This document shows positions 7,301-15,363 of a stretch of DNA of 24,270 nucleotides, piece after piece. The notes beneath the pieces were generated by a model, which saw only the letters and a list, made by a program, of their open reading frames with translations, searched no databases and had not been told where the DNA came from. Within the stretch, counting starts at the first letter, position 1. Each line of letters begins with the position of its first letter. Origin of the DNA: Acidobacteria bacterium AH-259-G07. Lineage in GTDB: Bacteria; Acidobacteriota; UBA6911; RPQK01; JADFOI01. Location: assembly GCA_027717925.1 (NCBI GenBank), contig JALLON010000009.1, forward strand, positions 1 through 24,270. The letters are read 5' to 3'. The translations under genes and the position numbers were made by a program.

Positions 7301-8146
7301 ATGAACAAACTGTGTGTCATCCTGGAAATGATCAAATTCGAGCACACCATCTTTGCTCTTCCCTTTGCCTTTCTAGGCGCCTTCTTGGCAGCGCGAGGAT
7401 TTCCAGGCTGGCTGGTGAGCCTTTGGATTATCTTGGCTATGGTTGGAGCTCGAAGTGCTGCGATGGCTTTCAATCGGCTAGCCGATCGTGTCTATGACGG
7501 CCTCAATCCACGGACGGCCCACCGAGCTCTACCCCGGGGACTCCTAAGCTCTCAGTTCGTCGTCTTTTTCACTCTAGTCAGCTCAGCGTTGTTCATCTTT
7601 GCATCGTGGATGCTCAATGATCTCGCTTTTCGCCTTTCGCCGATTGCTTTAGGCATCATCTTTTTTTATAGCTACACGAAAAGGTTTACCTCACTGTCAC
7701 ATCTGCTTTTGGGGTTATCACTTGCCATCGCGCCAGTGGGCGGTTGGATTGCCGTTCGAGGTGAAATCGATTTCGCTCCTTTCTATGTGGCGGCTGCTGT
7801 ACTTTTTTGGGTGGGAGGATTCGACATCATCTATGCCTGTCAGGATTACGAATTTGACCGCAAATTCAGCCTCCACTCCATGCCCAGGCTATTCGGCAAA
7901 AAAAGGGCTCTTCAAATCTCCGCCTTGTTTCACGTCTTTATGATGATTCTGCTTATGTGCGCCTTTTTCCAGTTCAACCTCTCGCTTCTGAGCTGGATAG
8001 GCCTGCTCCTGGTAACGATGGGGCTGATCTACGAACACAGTCTCGTCAGCGCCGGTCAGGTCAATAATGCCTTTTTCAGCGTCAACGGCCTCATTAGCCT
8101 CATCTTGTTTTTGTTTGTAGGTCTCGATTTATGTCTGCTCGTATAG
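7301..8146 (+). CDS. mqnP: UbiA-family prenyltransferase, MqnP-like
   Basis: This 281-residue integral membrane protein is a UbiA-superfamily aromatic prenyltransferase. The first Asp-rich motif is N58-R-L-A-D62-RVY-D66, followed by RTAHRALPRG (71-80). The second is Q181-D182-YEF-D186. Most of the chain is hydrophobic, with about eight or nine membrane helices. The N-terminal EMIKFEHTIFALPFAF is typical of the 'ubiA-other' family, identified as MqnP, which attaches the polyprenyl tail in the futalosine route to menaquinone; 4-hydroxybenzoate polyprenyltransferase (UbiA) is the alternative. The ATG at 7301 has only a weak ribosome site. The 3' end overlaps pilB by 16 bases, so pilB is probably transcribed with this gene even though the functions are unrelated. 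Confidence 0.85.
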   Translation: MNKLCVILEMIKFEHTIFALPFAFLGAFLAARGFPGWLVSLWIILAMVGARSAAMAFNRLADRVYDGLNPRTAHRALPRGLLSSQFVVFFTLVSSALFIFASWMLNDLAFRLSPIALGIIFFYSYTKRFTSLSHLLLGLSLAIAPVGGWIAVRGEIDFAPFYVAAAVLFWVGGFDIIYACQDYEFDRKFSLHSMPRLFGKKRALQISALFHVFMMILLMCAFFQFNLSLLSWIGLLLVTMGLIYEHSLVSAGQVNNAFFSVNGLISLILFLFVGLDLCLLV

Positions 8147-9870
8147 GAGAGATCCTCATAAAACAAGGTCTTCTGACCCCGGACCAGCTTCAGACGGCGT
8201 TAAATCGCCAGAAAGCCCACAGTGGGCGCTTGGGTTCAATTCTCATCGAACTCGGATACGTGCCGGACCACGATATTGCCACAGCTCTGGCCAAACAACA
8301 CGGTGTTCCTTCGGTTGACCTGGCTCACTTCCACATCGATCCCAACGTGATTGGACTCATACCCGTTGACAAAGCGATCCGACACGAGGTCCTGCCTTTG
8401 CAAAAGGTAGGAATGACGCTGACCGTGGCGATTACGGATCCAAGCAACGTCCTGGCCCTGGATGAAATCAAGTTCATGACCGGATACCGTGTTGAACCCT
8501 TGGTGGCCCCTGAATTTTGCATCCGTCAGGCGATTGAACAGCACTATGGCACAGAAGGAGCCATTGCCCTAAAGCGGGTATACGACGAACTTGCAGCTGA
8601 AGGAGAGTATCAATTGGACCTCTCTGAAGAAAAGGAGGACGTTGATCTGAATGAGCTGCAAAAAAGCAGTTCCGAAGCTCCCATTATCAAATTTGTCAAC
8701 ATTATTCTGGCTGAGGCAATACGGCGAGGGGCCAGTGACATTCACATCGAGCCCTACGAGAAGGATTTTCGGGTTCGCTATCGAATCGACGGCGTACTCT
8801 ACAAAGTGATGAATCCTCCATTGAAGTTCCGCGATGCCTTGATTTCCCGAATCAAAATCATGGCGAACCTTGACATTAGCCAGCGGCGTCTGCCGCAGGA
8901 CGGGAGGATGAAGATTCGAATCAACCAGAACGGGTTTCGCAAGGAGATCGACTTTCGAGTTTCTTCGCTTCCCACACTTTTCGGCGAAAAAATCGTTTTG
9001 CGAATTCTTGACCGAGCAAAGCTTCCGCTTGAACTAGATCAGCTCGGATTTGAGCCGGAGCCTCTAAAACAATTTCAGCGCGCCATTCAAATGCCCTACG
9101 GTATGGTGCTGGTAACAGGGCCCACGGGGAGCGGAAAGACAAGCACGCTCTACACCTGTCTCTATGAGCTTAATACGCCGGAGGTCAACATTATGACCGC
9201 TGAAGATCCGGTCGAATTCAACTTCGCGGGTGTTAACCAGGTTCAAATCAACGAAGAGCTTGGATTGACCTTTGCGAGCGCACTGCGTTCCTTCTTGCGC
9301 CAGGACCCAAATATCATTCTAGTGGGTGAAATCCGGGATCTAGACACGGTGGAAATTGCCGTGAAGGCTGCTATGACTGGTCATTTAGTCTTGAGTACGG
9401 TTCACACGAACGACGCGCCTGCGACCATCAATCGGCTTCTAAACATGGGACTCAAACGCTTCCTGGTGGCTACCTCGGTCCATCTAGTTTGTGCCCAGCG
9501 CCTCGTCCGCAAGATTTGTAGTGAATGTAAGGAAAGGGCCGATACTCCCATTGAAACCTTCATCGAAATCGGTTTTCCTCCTTCCGTCGCCGCAGACGTC
9601 GTGACCTATTACGGGGAAGGATGCCCAAAATGCAATGGAACTGGTTACAAGGGTCGCATTGGACTGTTTGAGGTGATGGAGATCAGCTCCGAGATTCAGG
9701 ATATGATCTTGACCGGAGCCAACTCGAATGAAATCCGCAGCAAAGCGAGAGAGCAAGGAATGATCACTTTGCGCGAAAGCGGCCTGGGAAAGATTCGTGC
9801 CGGCATCACGACCATTGATGAGGTCCTCAAGGAGACCACGACCAGAGGGGGCCGTGTCTTTAAAATTTGA
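8131..9870 (+). CDS. pilB: Type IV pilus extension ATPase PilB
   Basis: This hexameric cytoplasmic ATPase (579 residues) powers pilus polymerisation at the inner-membrane platform. The N-terminal MshEN region (about 1-60) contains GEILIKQGLLTPDQL and RLGSILIELGY, the pattern by which some homologues bind cyclic di-GMP. The catalytic domain shows SDIHIEP (202-208), Walker A GPTGSGKTS (330-338), the Asp box AEDPVE (357-362), Walker B with ILVGEIRD (396-403) and the His box GHLVLSTVHTN (417-427). A tetracysteine zinc site, C463/C466 and C498/C501, is typical of PilB/GspE and absent from PilT. The ATG lies inside the mqnP 3' end, and MSARIGEIL is a normal family start. The last eight codons form the left arm of a long palindrome. 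GspE is the alternative, but the pilC-pilS-pilR-pilA context favours pili. Confidence 0.96.
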   Translation: MSARIGEILIKQGLLTPDQLQTALNRQKAHSGRLGSILIELGYVPDHDIATALAKQHGVPSVDLAHFHIDPNVIGLIPVDKAIRHEVLPLQKVGMTLTVAITDPSNVLALDEIKFMTGYRVEPLVAPEFCIRQAIEQHYGTEGAIALKRVYDELAAEGEYQLDLSEEKEDVDLNELQKSSSEAPIIKFVNIILAEAIRRGASDIHIEPYEKDFRVRYRIDGVLYKVMNPPLKFRDALISRIKIMANLDISQRRLPQDGRMKIRINQNGFRKEIDFRVSSLPTLFGEKIVLRILDRAKLPLELDQLGFEPEPLKQFQRAIQMPYGMVLVTGPTGSGKTSTLYTCLYELNTPEVNIMTAEDPVEFNFAGVNQVQINEELGLTFASALRSFLRQDPNIILVGEIRDLDTVEIAVKAAMTGHLVLSTVHTNDAPATINRLLNMGLKRFLVATSVHLVCAQRLVRKICSECKERADTPIETFIEIGFPPSVAADVVTYYGEGCPKCNGTGYKGRIGLFEVMEISSEIQDMILTGANSNEIRSKAREQGMITLRESGLGKIRAGITTIDEVLKETTTRGGRVFKI

Positions 9871-9909
9871 ATTTTGGACTACAATTTAAATTTTAAAGAC
9901 ACGGCCCCC
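9847..9909 (+). repeat. 27-bp near-perfect palindrome overlapping the pilB stop
   Basis: The arms at 9847-9868 and 9888-9909 are exact 22-base inverted copies. A G-T wobble (9869/9887) and four more pairs extend the stem to 27 bp around a 9-base loop (9874-9882). The left arm is the last eight pilB codons including the stop, so the right arm is an inverted copy of the gene end. No T tract follows, so it is not a standard intrinsic terminator. It would be an RNase III-type RNA hairpin or a recent inverted duplication. Confidence 0.9.
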
Positions 9910-10118
9910 AGGGGTGGGGATGTTCAGGAGGCCCTATTTTGGGTTAAAATAGTAAATGGGTGCAAGATCACTTGGGCTCAAAGAGCGTTTTTGCAACTTG
10001 TTGCTCGTATATTTTCGTGTTAAGCCGTTATAGATATAGAGAAAACAATCCCTAATCGGTTAGATTCCGGGCCGGGAATTTCCACGGCTCTTCAATCCCA
10101 GAAAGGGGGGTACTTCTC
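9910..10118 (+). other. pilB-pilC intergenic spacer without a gene
   Basis: With the palindrome, this gives a 248-base gap where related clusters often carry pilT. I find no open reading frame with pilus-ATPase motifs and no convincing promoter. Some AT-rich stretches occur (for example GTATATTTTCG near 10007). The last 30 bases hold the pilC ribosome site GAAAGGGGGG. Confidence 0.6.
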
Positions 10119-11330
10119 ATGCCCACTTACCAATTTCGAGGTCGCCGATACGATACGGGAGCAGTAATTTCAGGTACGCGTGCTGCTCAAAGCAGGCAGA
10201 ATCTGGTCGCTGCACTGCGCAGCGAAAGGATCATGCCAATCAGCATCAGCGAGAAAAAGGCAAAGGCAGCAGGCAGGGGAAGGAAAGTTGGAGCGGGGGA
10301 TCTGGCGGTCTTTACAAAGCAATTTTCTGTTATGTTAGAAGCGGGTATGCCTCTGGTGCAAGCCTTGGGAATTCTGGCGGACCAACAAGACAATCCCGCT
10401 CTCGCCGCCACCCTTCAGGAAGTTAAGGAGGACGTCGAGGGTGGCTCGACACTGGCCGAAGCCATGCGCAAGCACCCCAAGGTTTTCGATACTCTCTTTG
10501 TCAACATGATTTCTGCCGGCGAAGCGGGCGGTATTCTGGATGTCATCTTGCGGCGTTTGTCGCTTTTCGTCGAAAAAATCGTCAAGCTGAAACGCTCTCT
10601 TGTTTCCGCCTCCGTCTATCCGGCCATCGTTATCACCGTCGCAATCGGCATAGTTGTTGCCATCATGGTTTTCGTGATCCCGACCTTTGCCGAGTTGTTC
10701 AAGAACATGAACGCGGCCCTGCCTTTGCCCACCCGCATCGTGATGGGAATAAGTGATTTCCTGGCTGGCTACATCCTCCCCATCATGGCCGTTCTTGCAG
10801 TCTCAGTGGTCCTGGGTCAACGTTACTATACTACTGAGGGGGGGGGGCGGGTGAGGATCGACGGGATGATCTTGAAGATCCCTGTCTTTGGTGCGGTAAT
10901 TCAGAAGATCATTGTGGCTCGATTTTCGCGAACCTTGGGGACACTCCTGACCAGCGGTATTTCAATCCTGGAGGCACTGGACATCACCGCTCATACGGCT
11001 GGAAACGTTGTGATTCAGAACGCCCTGCTAGAAGCGAAACGGGAGGTTCAAGAAGGCAAGACTTTGGTTGAACCCATCAAACGGGCCAACCTGTTTCCGC
11101 CCATGGTCGTCCAGATGGTGGGTGTAGGGGAACAGACGGGCGAGCTGGATCAGATGCTGCAAAAGTTGGCCGACTTTTACGAGGAAGAAGCGGATGCTGC
11201 AATTGCGGATTTCCTGACTTTGATCGAGCCTTTGATGATCGTTTTTCTTGGCGGTGTCATCGGCGGAATTGTAATCTCCATGTACCTGCCTATTTTCAGT
11301 CTGATTGGAAAGCTGGCCGGTGGTGGATGA
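10119..11330 (+). CDS. pilC: Type IV pilus inner-membrane platform protein PilC
   Basis: This 403-residue polytopic protein (GspF family) couples the PilB motor to pilin assembly. It has two GspF repeats of similar layout (about 60-190 and 260-395), each starting with FTKQFSVMLEAG or FSRTLGTLLTSG and having the conserved GE in SAGEAGG and VGEQTGE. Membrane segments are near 165-190, 215-235 and 370-392. The ATG follows a strong purine-rich ribosome site. Codons 240-243 form a run of ten G bases (10838-10847) in a cytoplasmic loop. Deleting one G would give an immediate TGA, and adding one would run about 80 codons to a stop, so the tract could act as an on/off switch. The gene end overlaps the pilS start. 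Confidence 0.96.
   Translation: MPTYQFRGRRYDTGAVISGTRAAQSRQNLVAALRSERIMPISISEKKAKAAGRGRKVGAGDLAVFTKQFSVMLEAGMPLVQALGILADQQDNPALAATLQEVKEDVEGGSTLAEAMRKHPKVFDTLFVNMISAGEAGGILDVILRRLSLFVEKIVKLKRSLVSASVYPAIVITVAIGIVVAIMVFVIPTFAELFKNMNAALPLPTRIVMGISDFLAGYILPIMAVLAVSVVLGQRYYTTEGGGRVRIDGMILKIPVFGAVIQKIIVARFSRTLGTLLTSGISILEALDITAHTAGNVVIQNALLEAKREVQEGKTLVEPIKRANLFPPMVVQMVGVGEQTGELDQMLQKLADFYEEEADAAIADFLTLIEPLMIVFLGGVIGGIVISMYLPIFSLIGKLAGGG
10838..10847 (+). repeat. G10 homopolymer tract inside pilC
   Basis: Ten consecutive G bases span the end of the E240 codon and three GGG glycine codons. Tracts of this length slip during replication in phase-variable genes of other bacteria. Whether it varies here cannot be seen in a single sequence. 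Confidence 0.9.
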
Positions 11331-12903
11331 TTTCAAGAAAAAACTCCTGATTCTCATCATATGCAGGCTTCTTCTGGTAAGCCTGGTGCTGGGAGTGGCA
11401 ATTTTTGCTCTTCCCCAGCTCTTCTTTTTCGAGTTCTTGCAGCCGTTCGTCCTGGCTTTCTACGTCCTTTCTATCCTCTACATCCTGTTCTGGAAGTACA
11501 CAGAGCGCCAAGATCTTCTCTATTACACCCAGTTTTTCTTTGATCTCATCCTGATTTCTTTACTGCTTTTTGTCTCGGGAGGAATCAACAGTCTTTTCAC
11601 GCCCTTTTACGTCCTGATCATCGTCTATGCCAGCTTGCTGAGACAGCGCAACGGGGGGATCGAGGCCTTAACCTTAAGCATCATCTCCTATTCGGGGATC
11701 GTCCATCTCAGCAAACTTGGCTGGGTTCCCGGAGGAGCTGATATCGGACCCTACCCTTTGTTCGTCTACCGGATCTCCCTGAATACGCTCGGGTTCATGG
11801 GCGTCGCCATGCTTGGCATTTATCTCTCCGAGCGGCTACAAAGTGCACGCCGTGAATTGGGCACTGCCAAAGTTGTTCACCAGAGCATCGTTAACAGTAT
11901 CCGTGATGGGCTGGTCACTCTTGATTTACAAGGACGTATTACCTCCTTCAATCGAGCTGCCGAAGAAATCTGTGGCGACTCACAGCTGGAGCTACTCTCA
12001 AAACCTCTCTCCGAGGTTTTTCCGGAATGGATGTTAAACCGTATTTTGGAGAGCGATTTTGAGTCAAACCCCAGAGCACTCCACATGGAATGCTGGACTA
12101 AGAATAAAGAAAACAGCCTCCTCTTTGTGGGGATGAGCTGTTCCCCACTTTTGTCTCATGACCAGGAACAGATTGGCTACTTCCTCTCTTTTCAGGATCT
12201 GACCGAAATCAAAAAGCGTGAGGAGGAGATCCAATTCAAAGAAAAAATGGCTGCCATTGGCCAGATGGCGGCTGGTTTGGCCCATGAGATTCGCAATCCA
12301 CTTGGCTCTTTGTCAGGAAGTATCCAGGTCCTCAAATCAGAGCTGCGGTTGTCTGATGAGAAGGCACGACTCGTCGATATTATTCTCAGGGAATGTGAAC
12401 GACTCAATAAGATTGTGGGTGACTTTTTGGCTTACACCGGTGCCAGACCCAGCAACCCTCAGCCGGCAGATCTTCTCTCCCTTGTCCAGGACACTGTTGA
12501 TCTGTTCAAGAACAGTCCTGAATTTCAGGAACATCACCGCATCGAGATCGTGCCTCCGGCCGAACCCATTCATTGTTTGTTTGATTCTGACCAGTTTCGG
12601 CAGGTGGTTTGGAATATTCTTCAAAACGGCGTGCGCGCCATGCCTGAGGGAGGCGCGCTTTCGATCAAGCTGGGCACGGAAGACTCTCGAGCCTTGCTAA
12701 GTTTTCAAGACCAGGGAACCGGGATGGGCCCGGAGGAAAAAAAGAAATTGTTCCAGCCCTTCCACAGCGGTTTTAATAAAGGAGCTGGATTAGGAATGGC
12801 CATTGTCTATGAGATCGTTCAGGAGCATCATGGAAGCATTGATGTCCAAAGCCAGGGCGGTATGGGCACGCTGATCAACATTTCGCTTCCCATTGGGCAC
12901 TGA
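11320..12903 (+). CDS. pilS: Sensor histidine kinase PilS
   Basis: This is the membrane kinase of the PilS-PilR pair that controls pilin transcription. From the GTG at 11320 it has 527 residues. The N-terminal third is hydrophobic with about six membrane segments (to about 170), as in known PilS, and lacks a large periplasmic domain. A PAS domain follows (about 185-295), then phosphoacceptor H322 in AGLAHEIRNPLGSL. The ATPase domain has N-box-like QNGVRAM, DQGTGM (464-469) and GAGLGMAI (488-495). The frame opens at a TTG at 11305, but GTG 11320 is preferred because GGAAAG lies seven bases upstream. Either way it overlaps the end of pilC, implying coupling. The gene is followed directly by heptamer repeats rather than a terminator. 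Confidence 0.93.
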   Translation: MVDDFKKKLLILIICRLLLVSLVLGVAIFALPQLFFFEFLQPFVLAFYVLSILYILFWKYTERQDLLYYTQFFFDLILISLLLFVSGGINSLFTPFYVLIIVYASLLRQRNGGIEALTLSIISYSGIVHLSKLGWVPGGADIGPYPLFVYRISLNTLGFMGVAMLGIYLSERLQSARRELGTAKVVHQSIVNSIRDGLVTLDLQGRITSFNRAAEEICGDSQLELLSKPLSEVFPEWMLNRILESDFESNPRALHMECWTKNKENSLLFVGMSCSPLLSHDQEQIGYFLSFQDLTEIKKREEEIQFKEKMAAIGQMAAGLAHEIRNPLGSLSGSIQVLKSELRLSDEKARLVDIILRECERLNKIVGDFLAYTGARPSNPQPADLLSLVQDTVDLFKNSPEFQEHHRIEIVPPAEPIHCLFDSDQFRQVVWNILQNGVRAMPEGGALSIKLGTEDSRALLSFQDQGTGMGPEEKKKLFQPFHSGFNKGAGLGMAIVYEIVQEHHGSIDVQSQGGMGTLINISLPIGH

Positions 12904-12947
<44 letters not shown>

Positions 12948-13097
12948 AAAGTTGAAAAGTGAAAAGTTGAAAGTTAAAAGTTGGAAAGTTGAGGGCTCAA
13001 CGGACAGTCGCTTTTTCAATTTCGAGTTTTCGACTCTTCAACCTTCCAACCCTCCAACCTTCCACCTGGAGCCTGGAACTTGGATCCTTGATTCTCG
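12948..13097. repeat. AAAGTTG-type repeats and their inverted counterparts
   Basis: The left part (to about 12995) is made of purine-rich AAAGTTG-like units. The right part (about 13020-13075) contains their complements, such as CAACCTTCC. The centre (about 12996-13020) is not repetitive. No gene is supported in this stretch. Confidence 0.7.
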
Positions 13098-13235
<138 letters not shown>

Positions 13236-13240
13236 CAAAT

Positions 13241-14626
13241 CTATTTTTTCACATCCTGCTTCCTCTTGATACCCAAGGTATCAATGCGGTGTCGTAGAGA
13301 GCGATAAGAAAGTTTCAGAATCTCTGCCACACGAGTCTGGTTGCCATCCGCTAGTTGAAGAGCTTCTTCGATGATTTGCCGCTCGACCTTCTTCAAATAC
13401 TCCTCCAAATCCAAACCCTCTGAGGTGGAAAAGCGAGGCAAATCGGGCTCTCGAGTCTGACCCCTGTGGCGTACGTTTTCAGGCAGTCTTTCTTCTTGGA
13501 TGCACTCACTGCTCTCGAGCGTGATGGCTCTCTCTATTACATTCTCCAGTTCGCGCACATTGCCGGGCCAGCTGTACTCTTCAAGGGAAGAAAGTGCTTC
13601 CTCTGTAATTCCTCTGACGTCTCGATTGAATCGCTCATTATATTTTTGGATAAAGTGCCGCACCAAAGGAACGATATCAGCCTTTCGTTCCCGCAGAGGC
13701 GGAATGCGCATGGGGATGACAACAAGCCGGTAATAGAGATCCTCACGAAAATTCCCTGCTTCAACCTCTCCTTCCAGGTTCTGGTTGGTCGCCGCAATGA
13801 CCCGAACATCTATGTGGAACTCATCCGTCCCACCTATTCGCCGAATCTTCTTGTCTTGCAAAGCCCGGAGAAGTTTGACCTGCATGGCAGCTGACATCTC
13901 ACCGACTTCGTCTAAGAAGAGAGTCCCTCCGATGGCTGCTTCAAACAATCCTTTCTTTTCGCTTACTGCTCCAGTGAAAGCCCCCCTCATGTAACCGAAA
14001 AGCTCACTCTCGAGAAGCGTCTCAGGAAAGGCTCCACAATTGATCGACACAAAAGGGTGCTCTCTGCGAGGACTGGCCTGATGAACTGCGCGAGCCACCA
14101 GCTCTTTTCCTGTCCCACTTTCACCTGAGATCAAGACGGTAGTATCGGCGCTGGCAATGGTGCCAATCAGCTTATAGATCTCGAGCATGGGAGCAGACGT
14201 ACCCACGAGTTGATTCTCCTGGATGCGTTCTCTCTCAAGGACCTTAACCTTCCGCTTGAGGTTGCGGGCGACGAGAGCATTTTTCACAAGGTTCTTGAAT
14301 TCCTCCACTTGAAAAGGTTTGGTAATGTAATCGAATGCTCCCACTTTCAAGGCTTCAATGGCCGTCTGCGAAGATGCATAAGCTGTCATGAAAATGAAAG
14401 GAATTTCCGGATCGAGCTCGCGTGAGGCCTTCAGCAACTCCAAACCATCCAGGTTCGGCATTCTCAAATCTGAGATCACCAGATCGAAACCAGACCTTTC
14501 AGAGAGCAACTCCAATGCCTTTTGAGCTTCCTGTGAACTGGTCACTCGATATCCTTCTTTTTCCAGGAGATATCCCAAGAATTCGAGCATGCTTTTCTCG
14601 TCGTCAACGATCAAAATTTGTTCCAC
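13241..14626 (-). CDS. pilR: Sigma-54-dependent response regulator PilR
   Basis: This NtrC-family activator of pilin transcription (461 residues) is the probable partner of PilS. The receiver domain (1-120) has D8-D9, phosphoacceptor D53 in ISDLRMPN and K103. The AAA+ domain shows Walker A GESGTGKE (168-175), GAFTGA (215-220) and Walker B TLFLDEVGE (235-243). The C-terminal Fis-type helix-turn-helix is at about 427-447. The start is a GTG at 14626 without a clear ribosome site. A TATAAT at 14634-14639 lies only seven bases before it, so the transcript may be leaderless. pilR is divergent from pilA and convergent to pilS, unlike the co-directional pilS-pilR order common elsewhere. The pilA promoter matches the sigma-54 class it should activate. 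Confidence 0.94.
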   Translation of the reverse strand: MEQILIVDDEKSMLEFLGYLLEKEGYRVTSSQEAQKALELLSERSGFDLVISDLRMPNLDGLELLKASRELDPEIPFIFMTAYASSQTAIEALKVGAFDYITKPFQVEEFKNLVKNALVARNLKRKVKVLERERIQENQLVGTSAPMLEIYKLIGTIASADTTVLISGESGTGKELVARAVHQASPRREHPFVSINCGAFPETLLESELFGYMRGAFTGAVSEKKGLFEAAIGGTLFLDEVGEMSAAMQVKLLRALQDKKIRRIGGTDEFHIDVRVIAATNQNLEGEVEAGNFREDLYYRLVVIPMRIPPLRERKADIVPLVRHFIQKYNERFNRDVRGITEEALSSLEEYSWPGNVRELENVIERAITLESSECIQEERLPENVRHRGQTREPDLPRFSTSEGLDLEEYLKKVERQIIEEALQLADGNQTRVAEILKLSYRSLRHRIDTLGIKRKQDVKK

Positions 14627-14633
14627 GGCTTTG

Positions 14634-14639
14634 ATTATA
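14634..14639 (-). promoter_or_regulatory. Putative -10 box of pilR
   Basis: A perfect TATAAT on the minus strand is seven bases upstream of the pilR GTG. No clear -35 box is seen. The region upstream of it contains the GTCA repeats, so PilR could influence its own transcription. Confidence 0.4.
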
Positions 14640-14660
14640 CCGAATGGTTTGACATTTTAC

Positions 14661-14686
14661 GTCACTCCGATTGTCAGATTCCGTCA
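14661..14686 (+). promoter_or_regulatory. Candidate PilR enhancer: three GTCA repeats
   Basis: GTCA occurs at 14661, 14673 and 14683, spaced 12 and 10 bases, roughly one helical turn. These lie about 129-151 bases before the predicted pilA start, a usual distance for NtrC-class binding. A fourth copy on the other strand is at 14650-14653. TGTC-like sites are known for PilR in Pseudomonas; assignment here is inference. Confidence 0.4.
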
Positions 14687-14785
14687 AAACATGCCCTTCA
14701 AAGTGCCGATCAGTTCAACTCGGTGGAAATAATAAACCTATTAACATCAATTATTTACACAATAAATCTTGAGCAAGTGATCTTT

Positions 14786-14800
14786 TGGCACCAGTTTTGC
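14786..14800 (+). promoter_or_regulatory. Sigma-54 (-24/-12) promoter of pilA
   Basis: The sequence TGGCAC-CAGTT-TTGC matches the sigma-54 consensus exactly, with ten bases between GG and GC. Transcription should start near 14812, four bases before the AAAGGAG ribosome site (14816-14822). Sigma-54 control by PilR is the known mode for pilA in several bacteria. Confidence 0.92.
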
Positions 14801-14831
14801 GAACAATTCTCAGCGAAAGGAGCAATAGCAA

Positions 14832-15278
14832 ATGAGAAAAGAAAAAGGATTTTCATTGATCGAGTTGCTGATCGTAGTGGCAATCATTGGAATTATCGCC
14901 GCCATCGCAGTCCCTAATCTCTTACAGTCGAAGGCTGCAGCCAATGAAGCCTCAGCGATTAGCACGTTGCGCAACGTCGCAACCGCGCAAATCACCTACG
15001 CCTCCACCACGGGTTCGGGAAAATACTCCACGGATCTGACAACGCTCAATAGTTCCGGACTGATCGACAGCGTGGTTTCATCGGGAACCAAAGACGGCTA
15101 CGCATTCGCGGCTTCAAGCACGGGCACTCGTTACACGTTCACCGGCACCGCAAGTCCGACAACCTTTGGTTCGACGGGTAATCGGCATTTCTTTGTTGAC
15201 GAGAGCGGTGTCATCCGCTACACCACAGCAACCGCCGGACCGGCGGCAGCCAGCGACACAGCTTTGGGTGGCAGTTAA
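14832..15278 (+). CDS. pilA: Type IV major pilin precursor PilA
   Basis: This 148-residue prepilin is the probable pilus subunit. The leader is only six residues (MRKEKG), cut by PilD after G6 to give a mature chain starting FSLIELLIVV with the conserved Glu at +5 and a long hydrophobic helix. The remainder (about 35-148) is a small Ser/Thr/Gly/Ala-rich head domain. There are no cysteines, so the usual C-terminal disulphide loop is missing. The AAANEASAISTLRN stretch resembles the short pilins of Acidobacteriota. The strong ribosome site, sigma-54 promoter and downstream terminator suggest a highly expressed single-gene unit. Confidence 0.94.
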   Translation: MRKEKGFSLIELLIVVAIIGIIAAIAVPNLLQSKAAANEASAISTLRNVATAQITYASTTGSGKYSTDLTTLNSSGLIDSVVSSGTKDGYAFAASSTGTRYTFTGTASPTTFGSTGNRHFFVDESGVIRYTTATAGPAAASDTALGGS

Positions 15279-15301
15279 TATTGCGAGCCAAGTTGACGCA
15301 C

Positions 15302-15345
15302 AAAAAAGAAGGCCATCGCAAACTTTGCGATGGCCCTTTTTTTTT
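15302..15345. terminator. Bidirectional intrinsic terminator between pilA and rpoC
   Basis: A perfect inverted repeat (15311-15322 and 15324-15335) forms a GGCCATCGC stem topped by a small AAACTTT loop. On the plus strand it is followed by about ten T bases (pilA end). On the minus strand it is followed by TTCTTTTTT (rpoBC end). It therefore serves both convergent units. Confidence 0.93.
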
Positions 15346-15363
15346 GTTTTAGCTGACCACCTT

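Noticed and set aside
9847..9909. Intrinsic terminator of pilB
   Set aside because: The stem is unusually long and the bases after it are G-rich, not a T tract, so factor-independent termination is not supported.
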